From Streptomyces poonensis (lineage in GTDB: Bacteria; Actinomycetota; Actinomycetes; Streptomycetales; Streptomycetaceae), in NCBI RefSeq assembly GCF_014650915.1, contig NZ_BMVW01000002.1:186001-250000 (forward strand): DNA of 64,000 nt. Direction: 5' to 3'. Positions 39,712 through 49,442 of this stretch are shown one piece after another (within the stretch, counting starts at the first letter, position 1; each line of letters opens with the position of its first letter). A program made the translations under genes and the position numbers. The notes beneath the pieces were generated by a model. That model was not told the DNA's origin and searched no databases. It saw nothing but the letters and a program-made list of their open reading frames with translations.

Positions 39712-41538
39712 TCAGCCGGCGTAGAGGTCCGCCAGCTCGGTGGCGTACTTGTCCCTGATGACCCGGCGGCGCATCTTCAGCGACGGTGTCAGTTCGCCCG
39801 TCGCCGGCCCCCACTCCCCGGTGAGCAGCCGGTACCGCTTGACCTGTTCGGTCCGGTTGAGCCGGCTGTTGGCGGCGGCGACGGCCCGGTCCACCTCCTC
39901 GCGGACCGAGGGGTGCGCGGCGAGGGCCGCCGGACCGTCGAGGACGTCGATGCCGTGGGCCGCGGCCCAGGCGGGCGCCGCCTCCGGGTCGAGCACCAGC
40001 AGCGCGACGAGGTACGAACGGTTGTCGCCGTGCACCAGTGCCTGCCCGATCAGCGGGTGTTCCTTGAGGGTGTTCTCCACGAGGGCGGGAGAGACGTTCT
40101 TCCCGGTCGAGGTGACGATCATCTCCTTCTTCCGGTCGGTGACCCAGACATAGCCGTCCTCGTCGACCCTGCCGATGTCGCCCGTGCGCAGCCACCCCTC
40201 GTCGTCCAGTGCCGGGCGCACCGACCCGTCCTCCTGGAGGTAGCCGGAGAAGACGGAGGCGCCGCGCACCTCGATCTCCCCGTCCTCGGCGATCCGTACC
40301 TCCACGGACGACACCGGACGCCCGACCGAGCCCAGCCGGAATCCGGTCCGGGGGCTGTTGGCGGTGGCCACCCCCGTCGTCTCGGTCAGCCCCCACGCGT
40401 CCATGACGACGACCCCGAGTCCGGCCCAGAACCGCACCACGTCGAGGGGCATGGGCGCGGAGGCGCTGGCGGCCCAGGTGACCCGGTCGAGCCCGCCCAG
40501 GGACAGCAGCGGCAGCAGTACCTCCTCCCGGCATCGCGCGTACGCCGCCGCCAGCTCGGCGGGCGGTTCCTCGCCGCGCTCCCGGTACCCGACGTGCTCG
40601 CGGGCCACCCGCCCCGCCTCCTCGACGGCCCGCTGCCGCTCCGCCGGCAGCAGGGCCAGCCCGGCGCGGACCGCCGCCGCCAGCTTCTCCCAGATCCTCG
40701 GCACCCCGAAGAACTGCCGCGGCCGTATCTCGCGCACCGCGTCGGCGACGGCCGCCGGGTCGGCGCACAGATGGACGTGCGAGGCGCGGTGGCAGGGCAG
40801 GTAGATGCCGAGCATCCGCTCCGCGATGTGCGCGAACGGCAGATAGCAGATGTGCTCGACGTGCGGCGGCAGTTCGACCACCGCGTCGAGCGCGCGGGCG
40901 TTGGCGAGCACCTGCTGATGGGTGAGGACCACGCCCTTGGGTTCACCGGTGGTGCCGGAGGTGTAGACGACGGTCAGCGGGTCCTCGGGGCGGGCCGTGT
41001 CCAGTGCCTTGCCCAGCTGCTCCGGCGCCGGTTCTCTGCTCAGCGCCCCGTACGGGAGGTGACGGCCCTCCTCGCCGGGCGTCACGACGACGAGCCGGTC
41101 CAGCGGTGTGCCGTCGTCGTCCAGCAGCGGCGCCCAGACCTCCGCCTCGGCGGCGCCCTCCACCACGGCCACCGCCGCCCGGCAGTTACGGGCGATGTGG
41201 GCGATCTGCGCGGGCGCGGCGGTGCCGTAGACACTGACCGGTACGGCGCCGAGGCGTACCAGGGCCAGGTCGGACAGCCAGTGTTCGGGCCGGTTGGACA
41301 TCATCAGCAGCACACGGTCGCCGCGGCCCACGCCGAGCGCCGCGTACCCGGCCGCGAGGCGGGTGGTGTGCTCCCGGACCTGCGCCCAGCTGAGCGTGGT
41401 CCATCCGGTGCCGTCGCCGTCCGGGGCCCGCCAGGACAGGGCGGGCAGGTCCGGATACAGGCGGGCGTTGCGTTCCATGAGCAGCGGCAGCGTCTGCCGT
41501 GCCGCTTGTTCCCCGTCGGTGCGCGGGGCTGATGTCAT
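39712..41538 (-). CDS. AMP-dependent long-chain acyl-CoA synthetase (FadD-like)
   Basis: This 608-residue adenylate-forming enzyme from ATG 41538 (after AGGAGG) has the P-loop VVYTSGTTGEPKGVVLTHQQ, the A5-type block DAWGLTETTGVATANSP and the A7/A8 region GWLRTGDIGRVDEDGYVWVT with the hinge Asp and the Lys-containing DRKKEMIVTSTGKNVSP. It activates fatty acids to acyl-CoA via acyl-AMP. It is the last gene of the six-gene beta-oxidation operon, 64 bp after fadB. FadD15-like FACL family. Confidence 0.94.
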   Translation of the reverse strand: MTSAPRTDGEQAARQTLPLLMERNARLYPDLPALSWRAPDGDGTGWTTLSWAQVREHTTRLAAGYAALGVGRGDRVLLMMSNRPEHWLSDLALVRLGAVPVSVYGTAAPAQIAHIARNCRAAVAVVEGAAEAEVWAPLLDDDGTPLDRLVVVTPGEEGRHLPYGALSREPAPEQLGKALDTARPEDPLTVVYTSGTTGEPKGVVLTHQQVLANARALDAVVELPPHVEHICYLPFAHIAERMLGIYLPCHRASHVHLCADPAAVADAVREIRPRQFFGVPRIWEKLAAAVRAGLALLPAERQRAVEEAGRVAREHVGYRERGEEPPAELAAAYARCREEVLLPLLSLGGLDRVTWAASASAPMPLDVVRFWAGLGVVVMDAWGLTETTGVATANSPRTGFRLGSVGRPVSSVEVRIAEDGEIEVRGASVFSGYLQEDGSVRPALDDEGWLRTGDIGRVDEDGYVWVTDRKKEMIVTSTGKNVSPALVENTLKEHPLIGQALVHGDNRSYLVALLVLDPEAAPAWAAAHGIDVLDGPAALAAHPSVREEVDRAVAAANSRLNRTEQVKRYRLLTGEWGPATGELTPSLKMRRRVIRDKYATELADLYAG

Positions 41539-41602
41539 GACGGCCTCCTGGCGGGATGGGGCGGATCGGGGTGGGTCGGGGAAGCGGGGGCGGCACCGGA
41601 GC

Positions 41603-43783
41603 TCAGCCGTCGGTGAAGGTCTCTCCGCGCTCGGCCTTGCGGATCAGCAGCTCGGGCGGCGCGAAACGCTCCCCGTGCAGGTCCCGGAGTTCGCGGGCGC
41701 GGGCCAGGAACCCGGGCAGACCGCCCGGATAGCCGTTGACGTACTGCAGGACGCCGCCCGTCCACGCCGGAAAGCCGATACCGAGCAGCGACCCCACGTC
41801 GGCGTCCGCGACGGAGGTCAGGACGCCCTCCTCAAGGCAGCGCACGGCGTCGAGGGCCTCGACGAAGAGCATCCGCTCCTTGAGCTCCTCCAGGTCGGCC
41901 TGGCCGCGCAGGGCCGGGTCGGTGAAGTGCTCGCGCAGTCCGGGCCAGAGCCTTCCGCGCCTGCCGCCGTCGCCGTACTCGTAGAATCCGGCGCCGCCGC
42001 TGCGGCCCGTACGCCCGAACTCGTCGATCATGCGGTCGACGACGGCGTCCGCCGGGTGCGGCCGCCACTCCTCCCCCGCCTCCTCGGCCGCGCGGCGGGT
42101 CTCCTCACGGATCCTGCGCGGCAGGGTGAGGGTCAGTTCGTCCATCAGGGCCAGCACCTTCGCCGGATAGCCGGCCTGCGCGGCGGCCTGTTCGACGGTC
42201 GCGGGGTCGTGGCCCTCGCCGACCATGGCGACGCCCTCGTCGATGAAGCGGCCGATGACGCGGGAGGTGAAGAAGCCGCGGCTGTCGTTGACGACGATCG
42301 GTGTCTTGCCGATCTGCCGGACGAGGTCGAAGGCGCGGGCCAGCGCCTCGTCACCGGTCTCCCTGCCCTTGACGATCTCCACCAGCCGCATCTTGTCCAC
42401 GGGTGAGAAGAAGTGCAGTCCGATGAAGTCCTTGGGCCGTCGCACCGCGCCGGCGAGCAGGGTGATGGGCAGGGTGGAGGTGTTGGAGCAGAGCAGGGCG
42501 TCCGCGGCCACGGCGCCTTCGGCCTCCAGAAACACCTTCCCCTTCAGCTCGGGGTCCTCGAACACCGCCTCGATCACCGCGTCGCAGCCCGTCAGGTCGT
42601 GGGCGTCGCCGGTGGGGGTGATCCGGGCGAGGAGCGCCGCACGTCCGGCCTCGGTCGTACGGCCCTTGGCCACGGCGCGGTCCAGCAGTCCGGCCGAGTA
42701 CGCCTTGCCCCGCTCGGCGGCCTCCACGGAGACGTCCTTCAGGACGACCTCGATGCCCGCCTTGGCACAGGAGTACGCGATGCCCGCGCCCATCATGCCC
42801 GCGCCCAGGACGGCGACTCTGGTCACCGTGCGGGTGGGTATCCGCTGGGGCCGGTTGGCGCCCGAGTCGACCGCCTGGAGGTCGAAGAAGAACCCCTGGA
42901 TCATGTTCTTGGCGGTCTGTCCGGTCACCAGGTCGGTGAGGTACCGCGCCTCGATCACGAAGGCCGTGTCGACGTCGACCTGGGCGCTCTCCACCGCCGC
43001 GGCCAGGATGTTGCGCGGCGCGGGGTAGGGCGCCCCGCCCAGCTTCTTGCGGAGGACGGCGGGCAGGGCGGGCAGCTGGGCGGCGAGCGCGGGGTGGGCG
43101 GGGGTGCCGCCGGGGATCCGGTACCCCCGCGCGTCCCAGGGCTGCGCGCTCTCCGGGTGGGCGTCGATGAACGCCCTGGCCTTGGCGATCAGCTCCTCCT
43201 GGCCGGCGGCGACGGCATCGACCAGGCCCGCGGCGAGCGCGTCGGCCGGCGCGTACTGCCGGCCCTCCAGCAGCACCTTCCGCAGCGCCTCGGCCACCCC
43301 GAACATCCGTACCGTGCGCGTCACTCCGCCACCGCCGGGCAGCAGCCCGAAGGTCACCTCCGGCAGTCCCACGCGGGCGGCGGGCCGGTCCAGTACGACG
43401 CGGTGGTGGCAGGCGAGCGCGATCTCGTAACCCCCGCCCAGGGCGACGCCGTTGATGGCCGCCACGACCGGTACGCCCAGCGTCTCCATCCTGCGCAGCG
43501 CGCGCTTGACGCGCATACCGGCCTCGAAGGAGTCACCGGCGGTCTCGGGGGTGACGGCGATCAGGTCGCGCAGGTCGCCGCCGGCGAAGAACGTCTTCTT
43601 GGCGGAGGCCACGATGACGCCCTTGAGGGTGTCGCGCCGGGCCTCCAGCCGGTCGACGGTGGCGTCGAGCGAGTCGATGAAGGCCGCGTTCATGGTGTTG
43701 GCGGACTGGTCGGGGTCGTCGAGGACCAGGGTGACGACGTGGTCGGCGTCCTCGTCCCAGCGGATGGTGCGGCTCTCGGTCAT
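41603..43783 (-). CDS. Fused enoyl-CoA hydratase/3-hydroxyacyl-CoA dehydrogenase (FadB/FadJ-like)
   Basis: This 726-residue protein from ATG 43783 has an N-terminal crotonase domain with both catalytic Glu residues (VALGGGYEIALACHHRVV and VGLPEVTFGLLPGGGGVTRT). The Rossmann dehydrogenase (VAVLGAGMMGAGIAYSCAKA) and catalytic-His region FIGLHFFSPVDKMRLVEIVK follow. It performs hydration and NAD-dependent oxidation of trans-2-enoyl-CoA. Together with the flanking thiolase and acyl-CoA dehydrogenase it completes a beta-oxidation spiral. Confidence 0.95.
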   Translation of the reverse strand: MTESRTIRWDEDADHVVTLVLDDPDQSANTMNAAFIDSLDATVDRLEARRDTLKGVIVASAKKTFFAGGDLRDLIAVTPETAGDSFEAGMRVKRALRRMETLGVPVVAAINGVALGGGYEIALACHHRVVLDRPAARVGLPEVTFGLLPGGGGVTRTVRMFGVAEALRKVLLEGRQYAPADALAAGLVDAVAAGQEELIAKARAFIDAHPESAQPWDARGYRIPGGTPAHPALAAQLPALPAVLRKKLGGAPYPAPRNILAAAVESAQVDVDTAFVIEARYLTDLVTGQTAKNMIQGFFFDLQAVDSGANRPQRIPTRTVTRVAVLGAGMMGAGIAYSCAKAGIEVVLKDVSVEAAERGKAYSAGLLDRAVAKGRTTEAGRAALLARITPTGDAHDLTGCDAVIEAVFEDPELKGKVFLEAEGAVAADALLCSNTSTLPITLLAGAVRRPKDFIGLHFFSPVDKMRLVEIVKGRETGDEALARAFDLVRQIGKTPIVVNDSRGFFTSRVIGRFIDEGVAMVGEGHDPATVEQAAAQAGYPAKVLALMDELTLTLPRRIREETRRAAEEAGEEWRPHPADAVVDRMIDEFGRTGRSGGAGFYEYGDGGRRGRLWPGLREHFTDPALRGQADLEELKERMLFVEALDAVRCLEEGVLTSVADADVGSLLGIGFPAWTGGVLQYVNGYPGGLPGFLARARELRDLHGERFAPPELLIRKAERGETFTDG

Positions 43784-43820
43784 GGGTGGTCTCTCCTGGT
43801 GGCGGGACGGAAGGGGCGGG

Positions 43821-45035
43821 TCAGACACGCTCGACGACGGTGGCGATGCCCATGCCGCCGCCCACGCACAGGGTGACGAGCCCGTACCGCAGACCGCGCC
43901 GTTCCAGCTCGTCCACGACCGTGCCGAGGATCATGGCGCCGGTGGCGCCGAGGGGGTGGCCCAGGGCGATGGCGCCCCCGTTGACGTTGACCTTGTCCAG
44001 GCCCAGCCCCATGTCCTTGACGAACCGCAGGACGACGGCGGCGAACGCCTCGTTGATCTCCACCAGATCGATGTCGTCGATGGTCAGCCCGGCTTTGGCG
44101 AGCGCCTTGCGGCAGGCGGGCGCGGGGCCGGTCAGCATGATGGTGGGGTCCGAGCCGGACACGGCGGCCGACACGATCCGGGCCCTGGGCCGCATGCCGT
44201 GGCGCTCCCCGGCCTCGCGGGAGCCGATGACGACCAGCGCGGCTCCGTCCACGATGCCGGAGGAGTTGCCCGCGTGGTGGACGTGGTCGATCTTCTCGAC
44301 CCAGTGGTACTTCTGCAGCGCCACGGCGTCGAAGCCGCCCAGTTCGCCGATGTCCGCGAAGGACGGCTTGAGCGCGGCGAGGGAGTCGGCGGTCGTACCG
44401 GGTCTCATGTGCTCGTCCCGGTCCAGGACCAGCAGTCCGTTGCGGTCCCGCACCGGGACGACGGACGAGGCGAACCGGCCCTCCTTCCACGCCTCGGTGG
44501 CCCGCGCCTGCGACTCGGCCGCGTAGGCGTCGACGTCGTGGCGGGTGAACCCCTCAAGGGTGGCGATGAGGTCGGCGCCGATGCCCTGGGGGGCGAAGCC
44601 GGTGCTGTAGTTGGTCAGGGGGTCCGTCGCCCAGGCGCCGCCGTCACTGCCCATCGGCGTACGGGACATGGACTCCACCCCGCCGGCCAGGATCAGGTCC
44701 TCCCAGCCGGAGCGGATCTTGGCGGCGGCGAGGTTGACGGCCTCCAGACCGGATGCGCAGAACCGGTTCTCCTGGACGCCGGCGACGGTGTCGGGCAGTC
44801 CGGCGGCCATCGCGGCGGTCCGGGCGATGTCCGCTCCCTGGTCGCCGACCGGGCTGACGACGCCGAGGACCACGTCGTCGATGCCGGCCGGGTCCAGGCC
44901 GGGGAACCGGCGGCGCACCTCGTCGATCAGCCCGACGACCAGGTCGACGGGTTTGGTGCCGTGCAGGGCGCCGTTCGCCCTGCCGCGGCCGCGCGGGGTG
45001 CGGATGGCGTCGTACACATATGCTTCGCTGGTCAT
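43821..45035 (-). CDS. Acetyl-CoA C-acyltransferase (thiolase)
   Basis: This 404-residue thiolase has the nucleophilic Cys in [20 protein letters not shown], the His motif [20 protein letters not shown] and the second Cys in [16 protein letters not shown]. The FadA-type sequence suggests degradative use, cleaving 3-ketoacyl-CoA. It sits between fadB (37-bp gap) and the acyl-CoA dehydrogenase (55-bp gap) in the minus-strand operon. Confidence 0.95.
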   Translation of the reverse strand: MTSEAYVYDAIRTPRGRGRANGALHGTKPVDLVVGLIDEVRRRFPGLDPAGIDDVVLGVVSPVGDQGADIARTAAMAAGLPDTVAGVQENRFCASGLEAVNLAAAKIRSGWEDLILAGGVESMSRTPMGSDGGAWATDPLTNYSTGFAPQGIGADLIATLEGFTRHDVDAYAAESQARATEAWKEGRFASSVVPVRDRNGLLVLDRDEHMRPGTTADSLAALKPSFADIGELGGFDAVALQKYHWVEKIDHVHHAGNSSGIVDGAALVVIGSREAGERHGMRPRARIVSAAVSGSDPTIMLTGPAPACRKALAKAGLTIDDIDLVEINEAFAAVVLRFVKDMGLGLDKVNVNGGAIALGHPLGATGAMILGTVVDELERRGLRYGLVTLCVGGGMGIATVVERV

Positions 45036-45090
45036 GGGCTGCCTTCCGGTCGTATCGGTATCGGGGAGGACGATCAGGCTCGGAGGTCAC

Positions 45091-46233
45091 TCAGCCCAGC
45101 AGCGAACGGCCGATGATCTCCTTCATGATTTCCGTGGTGCCGCCGTAGATGGTCTGGATACGTCCGTCGAGGTACGCCTTGGCGACCGGGTACTCCGTCA
45201 TGTAGCCGTAGCCGCCGTGCAGTTGCAGACATCGGTCGACCACCCGTTTCTGCAGCTCGGTCGCCCACCACTTGGCCATCGAGGCGTGTACGGCGTCCAG
45301 CGCGCCCCTGCTGTGCTCGGTGATGCAGCGGTCGACGAAGCTCCGGGTGACCGCGCACTCGGTGGCCATCTCGGCGACCTCGAACCGGACGTGCTGGAGC
45401 CTGGCCAGCGGGCGGCCGAACGCCTCGCGCTGCCGCACGTACTCCCGGGTGAGGTCCAGGACGTGCTCGGCGGCGGCCGCCGCGCCCACGGCGATGGCCA
45501 GCCGCTCCTGGGCGAGGTTGGCCATGAGGTAGGAGAAGGCCCGGTTCTCCTCGCCCAGCAGGTTCTCCTTGGGCACCCGCACGTCGTCGAAGAACAGCTC
45601 GGCGGTGTCCTGCGCCTTCTGGCCGATCTTGTCGAGGTTGCGGCCCCGTTCGAAGCCCGGCATGCCCCGCTCGACGACGAGCAGGCTCTGTCCCGAGCTG
45701 CCGCCCTCGGGGGTGGTGCGGGCCACGACGACGACCAGGTCGGCCAGGATGCCGTTGGAGATGAAGGTCTTGGTGCCGTTGAGCAGGTAGTGGTCGCCCT
45801 GGTCGGTGGCGGTGGTGCGGATGCCCTGGAGGTCGGAGCCCGCGCCGGGTTCGGTCATGGCGATGGCCGTGACGGTCTCGCCGGAGGTGTAGCCGGGCAG
45901 CCAGCGCCGCTTCTGCTCCTCGGTGGCGAGCCGGGTCAGATAGGGGCCGACGATGTCGTTGTGCAGGCTCAGCGCCAGACCGGACGCCCCGGCGCGGGCG
46001 AACTCCTCGATGAGCAGGGCGCTGTACCGGTAGTCGTCGGTGCCTCCGCCGCCGTACTCCTGCGGGACGGCGAGGCCGAGCAGGCCCTGGCGGCCCGCCG
46101 CGCACCAGACCTCGCGGCTCACGATGCCGTCCCGTTCCCACCGTTCGTGGTGCGGGAGCACCTCCTTGGCGAGGAAGGTGCGTACGGTGTCGCGGAACGC
46201 CTCGTGCTCCGGCGTGTAGATGTCTCGTTCCAT
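45091..46233 (-). CDS. Acyl-CoA dehydrogenase
   Basis: This 380-residue flavoprotein from ATG 46233 has AIAMTEPGAGSDLQGIRTTA, LLNGTKTFISNGILADLVVV and the terminal TIYGGTTEIMKEIIGRSLLG. The MCAD-type catalytic Glu is again replaced by Gly (YGGT), with Glu retained in NLAQERLAIAVGAAAAAEHV. That is the isovaleryl/long-chain arrangement and suits branched or long-chain substrates. It is the third gene of the operon, 22 bp after the LLM gene. Confidence 0.94.
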   Translation of the reverse strand: MERDIYTPEHEAFRDTVRTFLAKEVLPHHERWERDGIVSREVWCAAGRQGLLGLAVPQEYGGGGTDDYRYSALLIEEFARAGASGLALSLHNDIVGPYLTRLATEEQKRRWLPGYTSGETVTAIAMTEPGAGSDLQGIRTTATDQGDHYLLNGTKTFISNGILADLVVVVARTTPEGGSSGQSLLVVERGMPGFERGRNLDKIGQKAQDTAELFFDDVRVPKENLLGEENRAFSYLMANLAQERLAIAVGAAAAAEHVLDLTREYVRQREAFGRPLARLQHVRFEVAEMATECAVTRSFVDRCITEHSRGALDAVHASMAKWWATELQKRVVDRCLQLHGGYGYMTEYPVAKAYLDGRIQTIYGGTTEIMKEIIGRSLLG

Positions 46234-46255
46234 GTCGCCTCCGCGTCGGGGGTAC

Positions 46256-47290
46256 TCACAGCCAGCTCTTGACCCGCTCGACGAGCCGGGCCGGTTCGGG
46301 TCCGACGGGCGTGACGTTGAGCATGGTCACGCCCGCCTCCCGGAACGCCTCGACCCGTTCGCGCACATAGCCCTCGGGGCCCGCCAGGCAGACGAGTTCG
46401 CACAGCTCGGCGGGAACAGCCGACTCGGCCTCCCGCTTGCGGCCCGCCAGATAGTGCTCCTGGACCGCGGCGGCCTCGGCCTCATAGCCGTAGGAACACA
46501 CCAGGTCGTAGTAGAAGTTGCGGCCGGGGGCGCCCATGCCGCCCACGTACAGGGCCATGACGGGCCGCATCAGGTCGCGCACCGCCTCCGCCCCCTCGCC
46601 GATGGCCAGCAGCCCGCCGGCGACGACGGACAGCGGTCCCAGGGCCGGGTCGCGCAGTGCGGTGCCCTCCGCGAGAGGCTCGCCCCAGATCTTGGCGGCG
46701 TGCTCGGGGACGTACAGGAAGGGCAGCCAGCCGTCGGCGAGTTCGGCGGTCATCCGGACGTTGACGGGGCCGAGCGCGGCCACGTACACCGGAATGGTGT
46801 CGCGGACCGGGCGGGTGAGCAGCTTCAGCGGCTTGCCGAGGGTGCCGCCCTTCTCGGGCGGGAGCGGCATGTCCGTGATGCCGTGGTGCTCGATGACCTC
46901 GCGGCGCCAGATCCGCCGGGCCAGTTCGATCGTCTCGCGGGTACGGCCGAGGGGCTTGTCGTAGCGGCGGCCGTGCCAGCCCTCGACGACCTGGGGGCCG
47001 GAGGCTCCGATGCCGAGCAGGGCGCGCCCGCCGGTCAGGGCGTCGAGTCCGGCGGCGGTCTGGGCGATCAGCGCGGGGGTGCGCGAGTACACGTTGAGGA
47101 CGGCCGAGCCGATCCGCAGGCGTTCGGTGCGGGCGGCGAGGTATCCCATGATCGTCGGGGAGTCGAAGCCGTACGCCTCGGCCACCCAGATCGCGTCGAG
47201 CCCGGCTGCCTCGAGCGCGGCGGCCTCGTCGGCGGCGGCCCGCGGGTCGCCCGCGTACTGCAGGGGCGTGGAGAGTTCCATCGGCGTCAT
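46256..47290 (-). CDS. LLM-class F420-dependent oxidoreductase
   Basis: This 344-residue TIM-barrel protein from ATG 47290 has the LLM N-terminus with DEAAALEAAGLDAIWVAEAY and the F420-type block GGRALLGIGASGPQVVEGWH. Its start codon overlaps the stop of the AMACR-like gene (ATGA), so the two are translationally coupled. LLM enzymes use F420 (or FMN) for hydride transfer or monooxygenation. In this operon it could oxidise or reduce an acyl intermediate; the exact step is unknown. Confidence 0.9.
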   Translation of the reverse strand: MTPMELSTPLQYAGDPRAAADEAAALEAAGLDAIWVAEAYGFDSPTIMGYLAARTERLRIGSAVLNVYSRTPALIAQTAAGLDALTGGRALLGIGASGPQVVEGWHGRRYDKPLGRTRETIELARRIWRREVIEHHGITDMPLPPEKGGTLGKPLKLLTRPVRDTIPVYVAALGPVNVRMTAELADGWLPFLYVPEHAAKIWGEPLAEGTALRDPALGPLSVVAGGLLAIGEGAEAVRDLMRPVMALYVGGMGAPGRNFYYDLVCSYGYEAEAAAVQEHYLAGRKREAESAVPAELCELVCLAGPEGYVRERVEAFREAGVTMLNVTPVGPEPARLVERVKSWL

Positions 47291-48462
47291 CCCATCTCGT
47301 GCGGTGCGTCGTGCCGGAATCCCCGGACCAGTGCGGGCACCTGCCAGTCGTGGGCGACCTCGCCCTGGTGCGTACCGGGAACGGCGGGCGGCAGGCGCAG
47401 GGCGCCGGGTGTCGCGGAGAAGCGGGGCGCCACGCCCGGCTGTACGAGCCCCTGCGACCGGGTGAAGGTCCGCCGGTGGTCCAGGTGCGGGTGGCGGACG
47501 GCCTCGCGCAGGGACAGCACGGGGGCGACGCAGGCGTCCGTGCCTTCGAAGACGGCGGCCCACTCGTCGCGGCCGGCGGTCCTGAAGCGTGCGGCGAACC
47601 GCTCCCGCAGCTCCGGCCACCGGCGCGGGTCGTCGCGGTCCGGCAGTCTCCCGGCGTCGAGCCCGAGGAGCCGTACGAACTCGGTGTAGAACTGCGGCTC
47701 CAGCGCCCCGACCGCCATCCAGCCGCCGTCGCCCGTCTCGTACACGGCGTAGTAGGGGCAGCCGCCGTCGAGGAGGTTGCGGCCCCGGCCGTCCTGCCAC
47801 GTTCCCGCGGCGAGCATGCCGTGCACGATGGCGGTGAGGTGCGCGGTGCCGTCGACGATCGCCGCGTCCACCACCTGTCCCTCACCGGTGGTCCGGGCGG
47901 TGAGCAGCGCGGCGAGCACTCCGACGACGAGGTAGAGGGAGCCGCCGGCGTAGTCGCCGAGCAGATTGGCGGGGACGGCCGGCGGGCCGTCGGGGGCGCC
48001 GATCATGCCGAGCGCGCCCGCGGTGGCGATGTAGCCGATGTCGTGCCCGGCCCGGGGTGCGAGGGGTCCGTCCTGGCCCCAGCCGGTCATCCGGCCGTAC
48101 ACCAGGGCCGGGTTGGCGGCCCGGCAGTCCTGCGGACCGACGCCCAGCCGTTCCGCGACACCGGGGCGGTAGCCCTCGATCAGGATGTCGGCACGCTCGG
48201 CGAGCGCCCGCACCACCGCCGGACCGTCCGGCGACTTGAGGTCGACCAGGACGGAGCGCTTGTTGCGGTTGGTGACGTCGTAGGCGGGGTCGATCCGGAG
48301 CGGGGAGCCCCCCGGCCGGTCGACGCGTACGACGTCGGCACCGAGGTCGCCGAGGAGCATGGCGGCGAAGGGGCCGGGGCCGATGCCGGCCAGCTCCAGC
48401 ACACGCACGCCGGTCAGCGGTCCGGCCCGGCGGGACGGTGGAGCGGTGTCGGGGTGCGTCAC
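47287..48462 (-). CDS. Alpha-methylacyl-CoA racemase-like class III CoA-transferase
   Basis: This 391-residue CaiB/BaiF-family protein carries the AMACR motifs GRMTGWGQDGPLAPRAGHDI (catalytic His-Asp in AGHDIGYIATAGAL) and VPANLLGDYAGGSLYLVVGV (catalytic Asp in GDYAGG). Racemases of this type convert (R)- to (S)-2-methylacyl-CoA, which only then can enter acyl-CoA dehydrogenases. As the first gene of the operon it suggests methyl-branched fatty acids or isoprenoid/sterol side chains as substrates. It follows the TetR operator region. Confidence 0.9.
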   Translation of the reverse strand: MTHPDTAPPSRRAGPLTGVRVLELAGIGPGPFAAMLLGDLGADVVRVDRPGGSPLRIDPAYDVTNRNKRSVLVDLKSPDGPAVVRALAERADILIEGYRPGVAERLGVGPQDCRAANPALVYGRMTGWGQDGPLAPRAGHDIGYIATAGALGMIGAPDGPPAVPANLLGDYAGGSLYLVVGVLAALLTARTTGEGQVVDAAIVDGTAHLTAIVHGMLAAGTWQDGRGRNLLDGGCPYYAVYETGDGGWMAVGALEPQFYTEFVRLLGLDAGRLPDRDDPRRWPELRERFAARFRTAGRDEWAAVFEGTDACVAPVLSLREAVRHPHLDHRRTFTRSQGLVQPGVAPRFSATPGALRLPPAVPGTHQGEVAHDWQVPALVRGFRHDAPHEMG

Positions 48463-48507
48463 ATCGGTCCCTTTCTCACGGGGGTCGGCTGTCGCCCACC
48501 GGAGGAG

Positions 48508-48533
48508 ACTTACTTAGCGCTCGCTAAGAAAGT
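48508..48533. promoter_or_regulatory. TetR operator 1 (beta-oxidation operon)
   Basis: A 26-bp palindrome has the core CTTAGCG-CT-CGCTAAG (48513-48528, perfect) and outer arms ACTT/AAGT. It lies 45 bp upstream of the AMACR-like start. It closely resembles the second site at 48609, which supports a common repressor, most simply the TetR encoded at 48701. Confidence 0.8.
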
Positions 48534-48608
48534 AGGGGTGACGATATGGACGGTCAATGGGCATGACACGCTCAACTTTTGGAGACGAGGACCACTGGCG
48601 CACGAGCG

Positions 48609-48628
48609 CTTACTGAGCGGACGATAAG
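48609..48628. promoter_or_regulatory. TetR operator 2 (autoregulatory site)
   Basis: CTTACTGAGCGGACGATAAG matches operator 1 (CTTACTTAGCGCTCGCTAAG) at 16 of 20 positions and is itself a looser dyad. It sits 72 bp before the TetR start, as expected for autoregulation. Confidence 0.7.
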
Positions 48629-48700
48629 CAGCAGGGGGAGAGCATCCGAACCCGGCGGACGTACGATGTGCCTCGCCGGCAACCCATCGGAGGAGCACCG

Positions 48701-49375
48701 TTGAGCAGCACGCAACCAAGCCTGGAGCCGGGCCCGGGAGCCACTGCCGCACCGCACTGGCGCACCTACGGGCCGCTCGGCCTGCACCCGATCCTGGTGC
48801 ACGCGATGGAGGCGTTCAACGAGCAGGGGTACCACGGCACTTCGGTGCGGGACATCGCCGGCCGGGTGGGCGTCACCGTCCCCGCGCTCTACTACCACTA
48901 CGAGAACAAGCAGGCGCTGCTCGCGACGCTGCTGGAAACCTCGATGAAGGACGTGCTCGACCGCTGCCGGGCCGCGGCCGCCGAAGCGGGGGACGACCCG
49001 CTGTCCCGCTTCTGCGCCATGGTCGAGTCCATCGTGCTCTACATGGCCCACCGCAAGGGGCTGGCCTTCCTGGACACCGAGATCCGCAGCCTGGAGCCCG
49101 GCAACCGCGCCCGGTACGTGGCACTGCGCGACTATCTCGAGCACATGCTGCTGGACACGGTCGAGGCGGGGATCGCCCGGGGCCTCTTCACCACCCCGAT
49201 CCCCGCCGACGCGGTGCGCGCGGTGCTCATCATGTGCCAGGGCGTGGCCAACTGGTACCGGGCGGACGGCCCGCTCAGCGCGGAGGAGATAGCCCGGCGC
49301 CACGTCCTGCTCAGTCTGGGCACGGTGGGCCACCCGGGCGCGACGGCCGGCCGGTACACGCTCCCCCGCTCCTGA
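48701..49375 (+). CDS. TetR-family regulator (TTG start)
   Basis: This 224-residue protein has a TetR domain: MEAFNEQGYHGTSVRDIAGR then VGVTVPALYYHYENKQALLA. The ligand domain resembles fatty-acid/acyl-CoA-responsive TetRs. The best start is TTG 48701: GGAGGAG (48689-48695) is 5 nt upstream, whereas the in-frame GTG at 48668 has none. It faces the beta-oxidation operon over two matching operators and is its probable repressor. Confidence 0.92.
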   Translation: MSSTQPSLEPGPGATAAPHWRTYGPLGLHPILVHAMEAFNEQGYHGTSVRDIAGRVGVTVPALYYHYENKQALLATLLETSMKDVLDRCRAAAAEAGDDPLSRFCAMVESIVLYMAHRKGLAFLDTEIRSLEPGNRARYVALRDYLEHMLLDTVEAGIARGLFTTPIPADAVRAVLIMCQGVANWYRADGPLSAEEIARRHVLLSLGTVGHPGATAGRYTLPRS

Positions 49376-49442
49376 GCGGGCGGCGTGGTCTGCCGGCCCT
49401 CCCCGGCGACCCCGTGACGGAGCCGCTGGGGAGGGGCCGCTC

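Noticed and set aside
38114..41532. Very long open frames on both strands overlapping tetR, the acyl-CoA dehydrogenase and the FadD-like gene
   Set aside because: They cross a perfect terminator and three well-supported genes and have no recognisable domain.
48668..48700. GTG 48668 as the TetR start
   Set aside because: No ribosome site, whereas TTG 48701 has GGAGGAG at ideal spacing.
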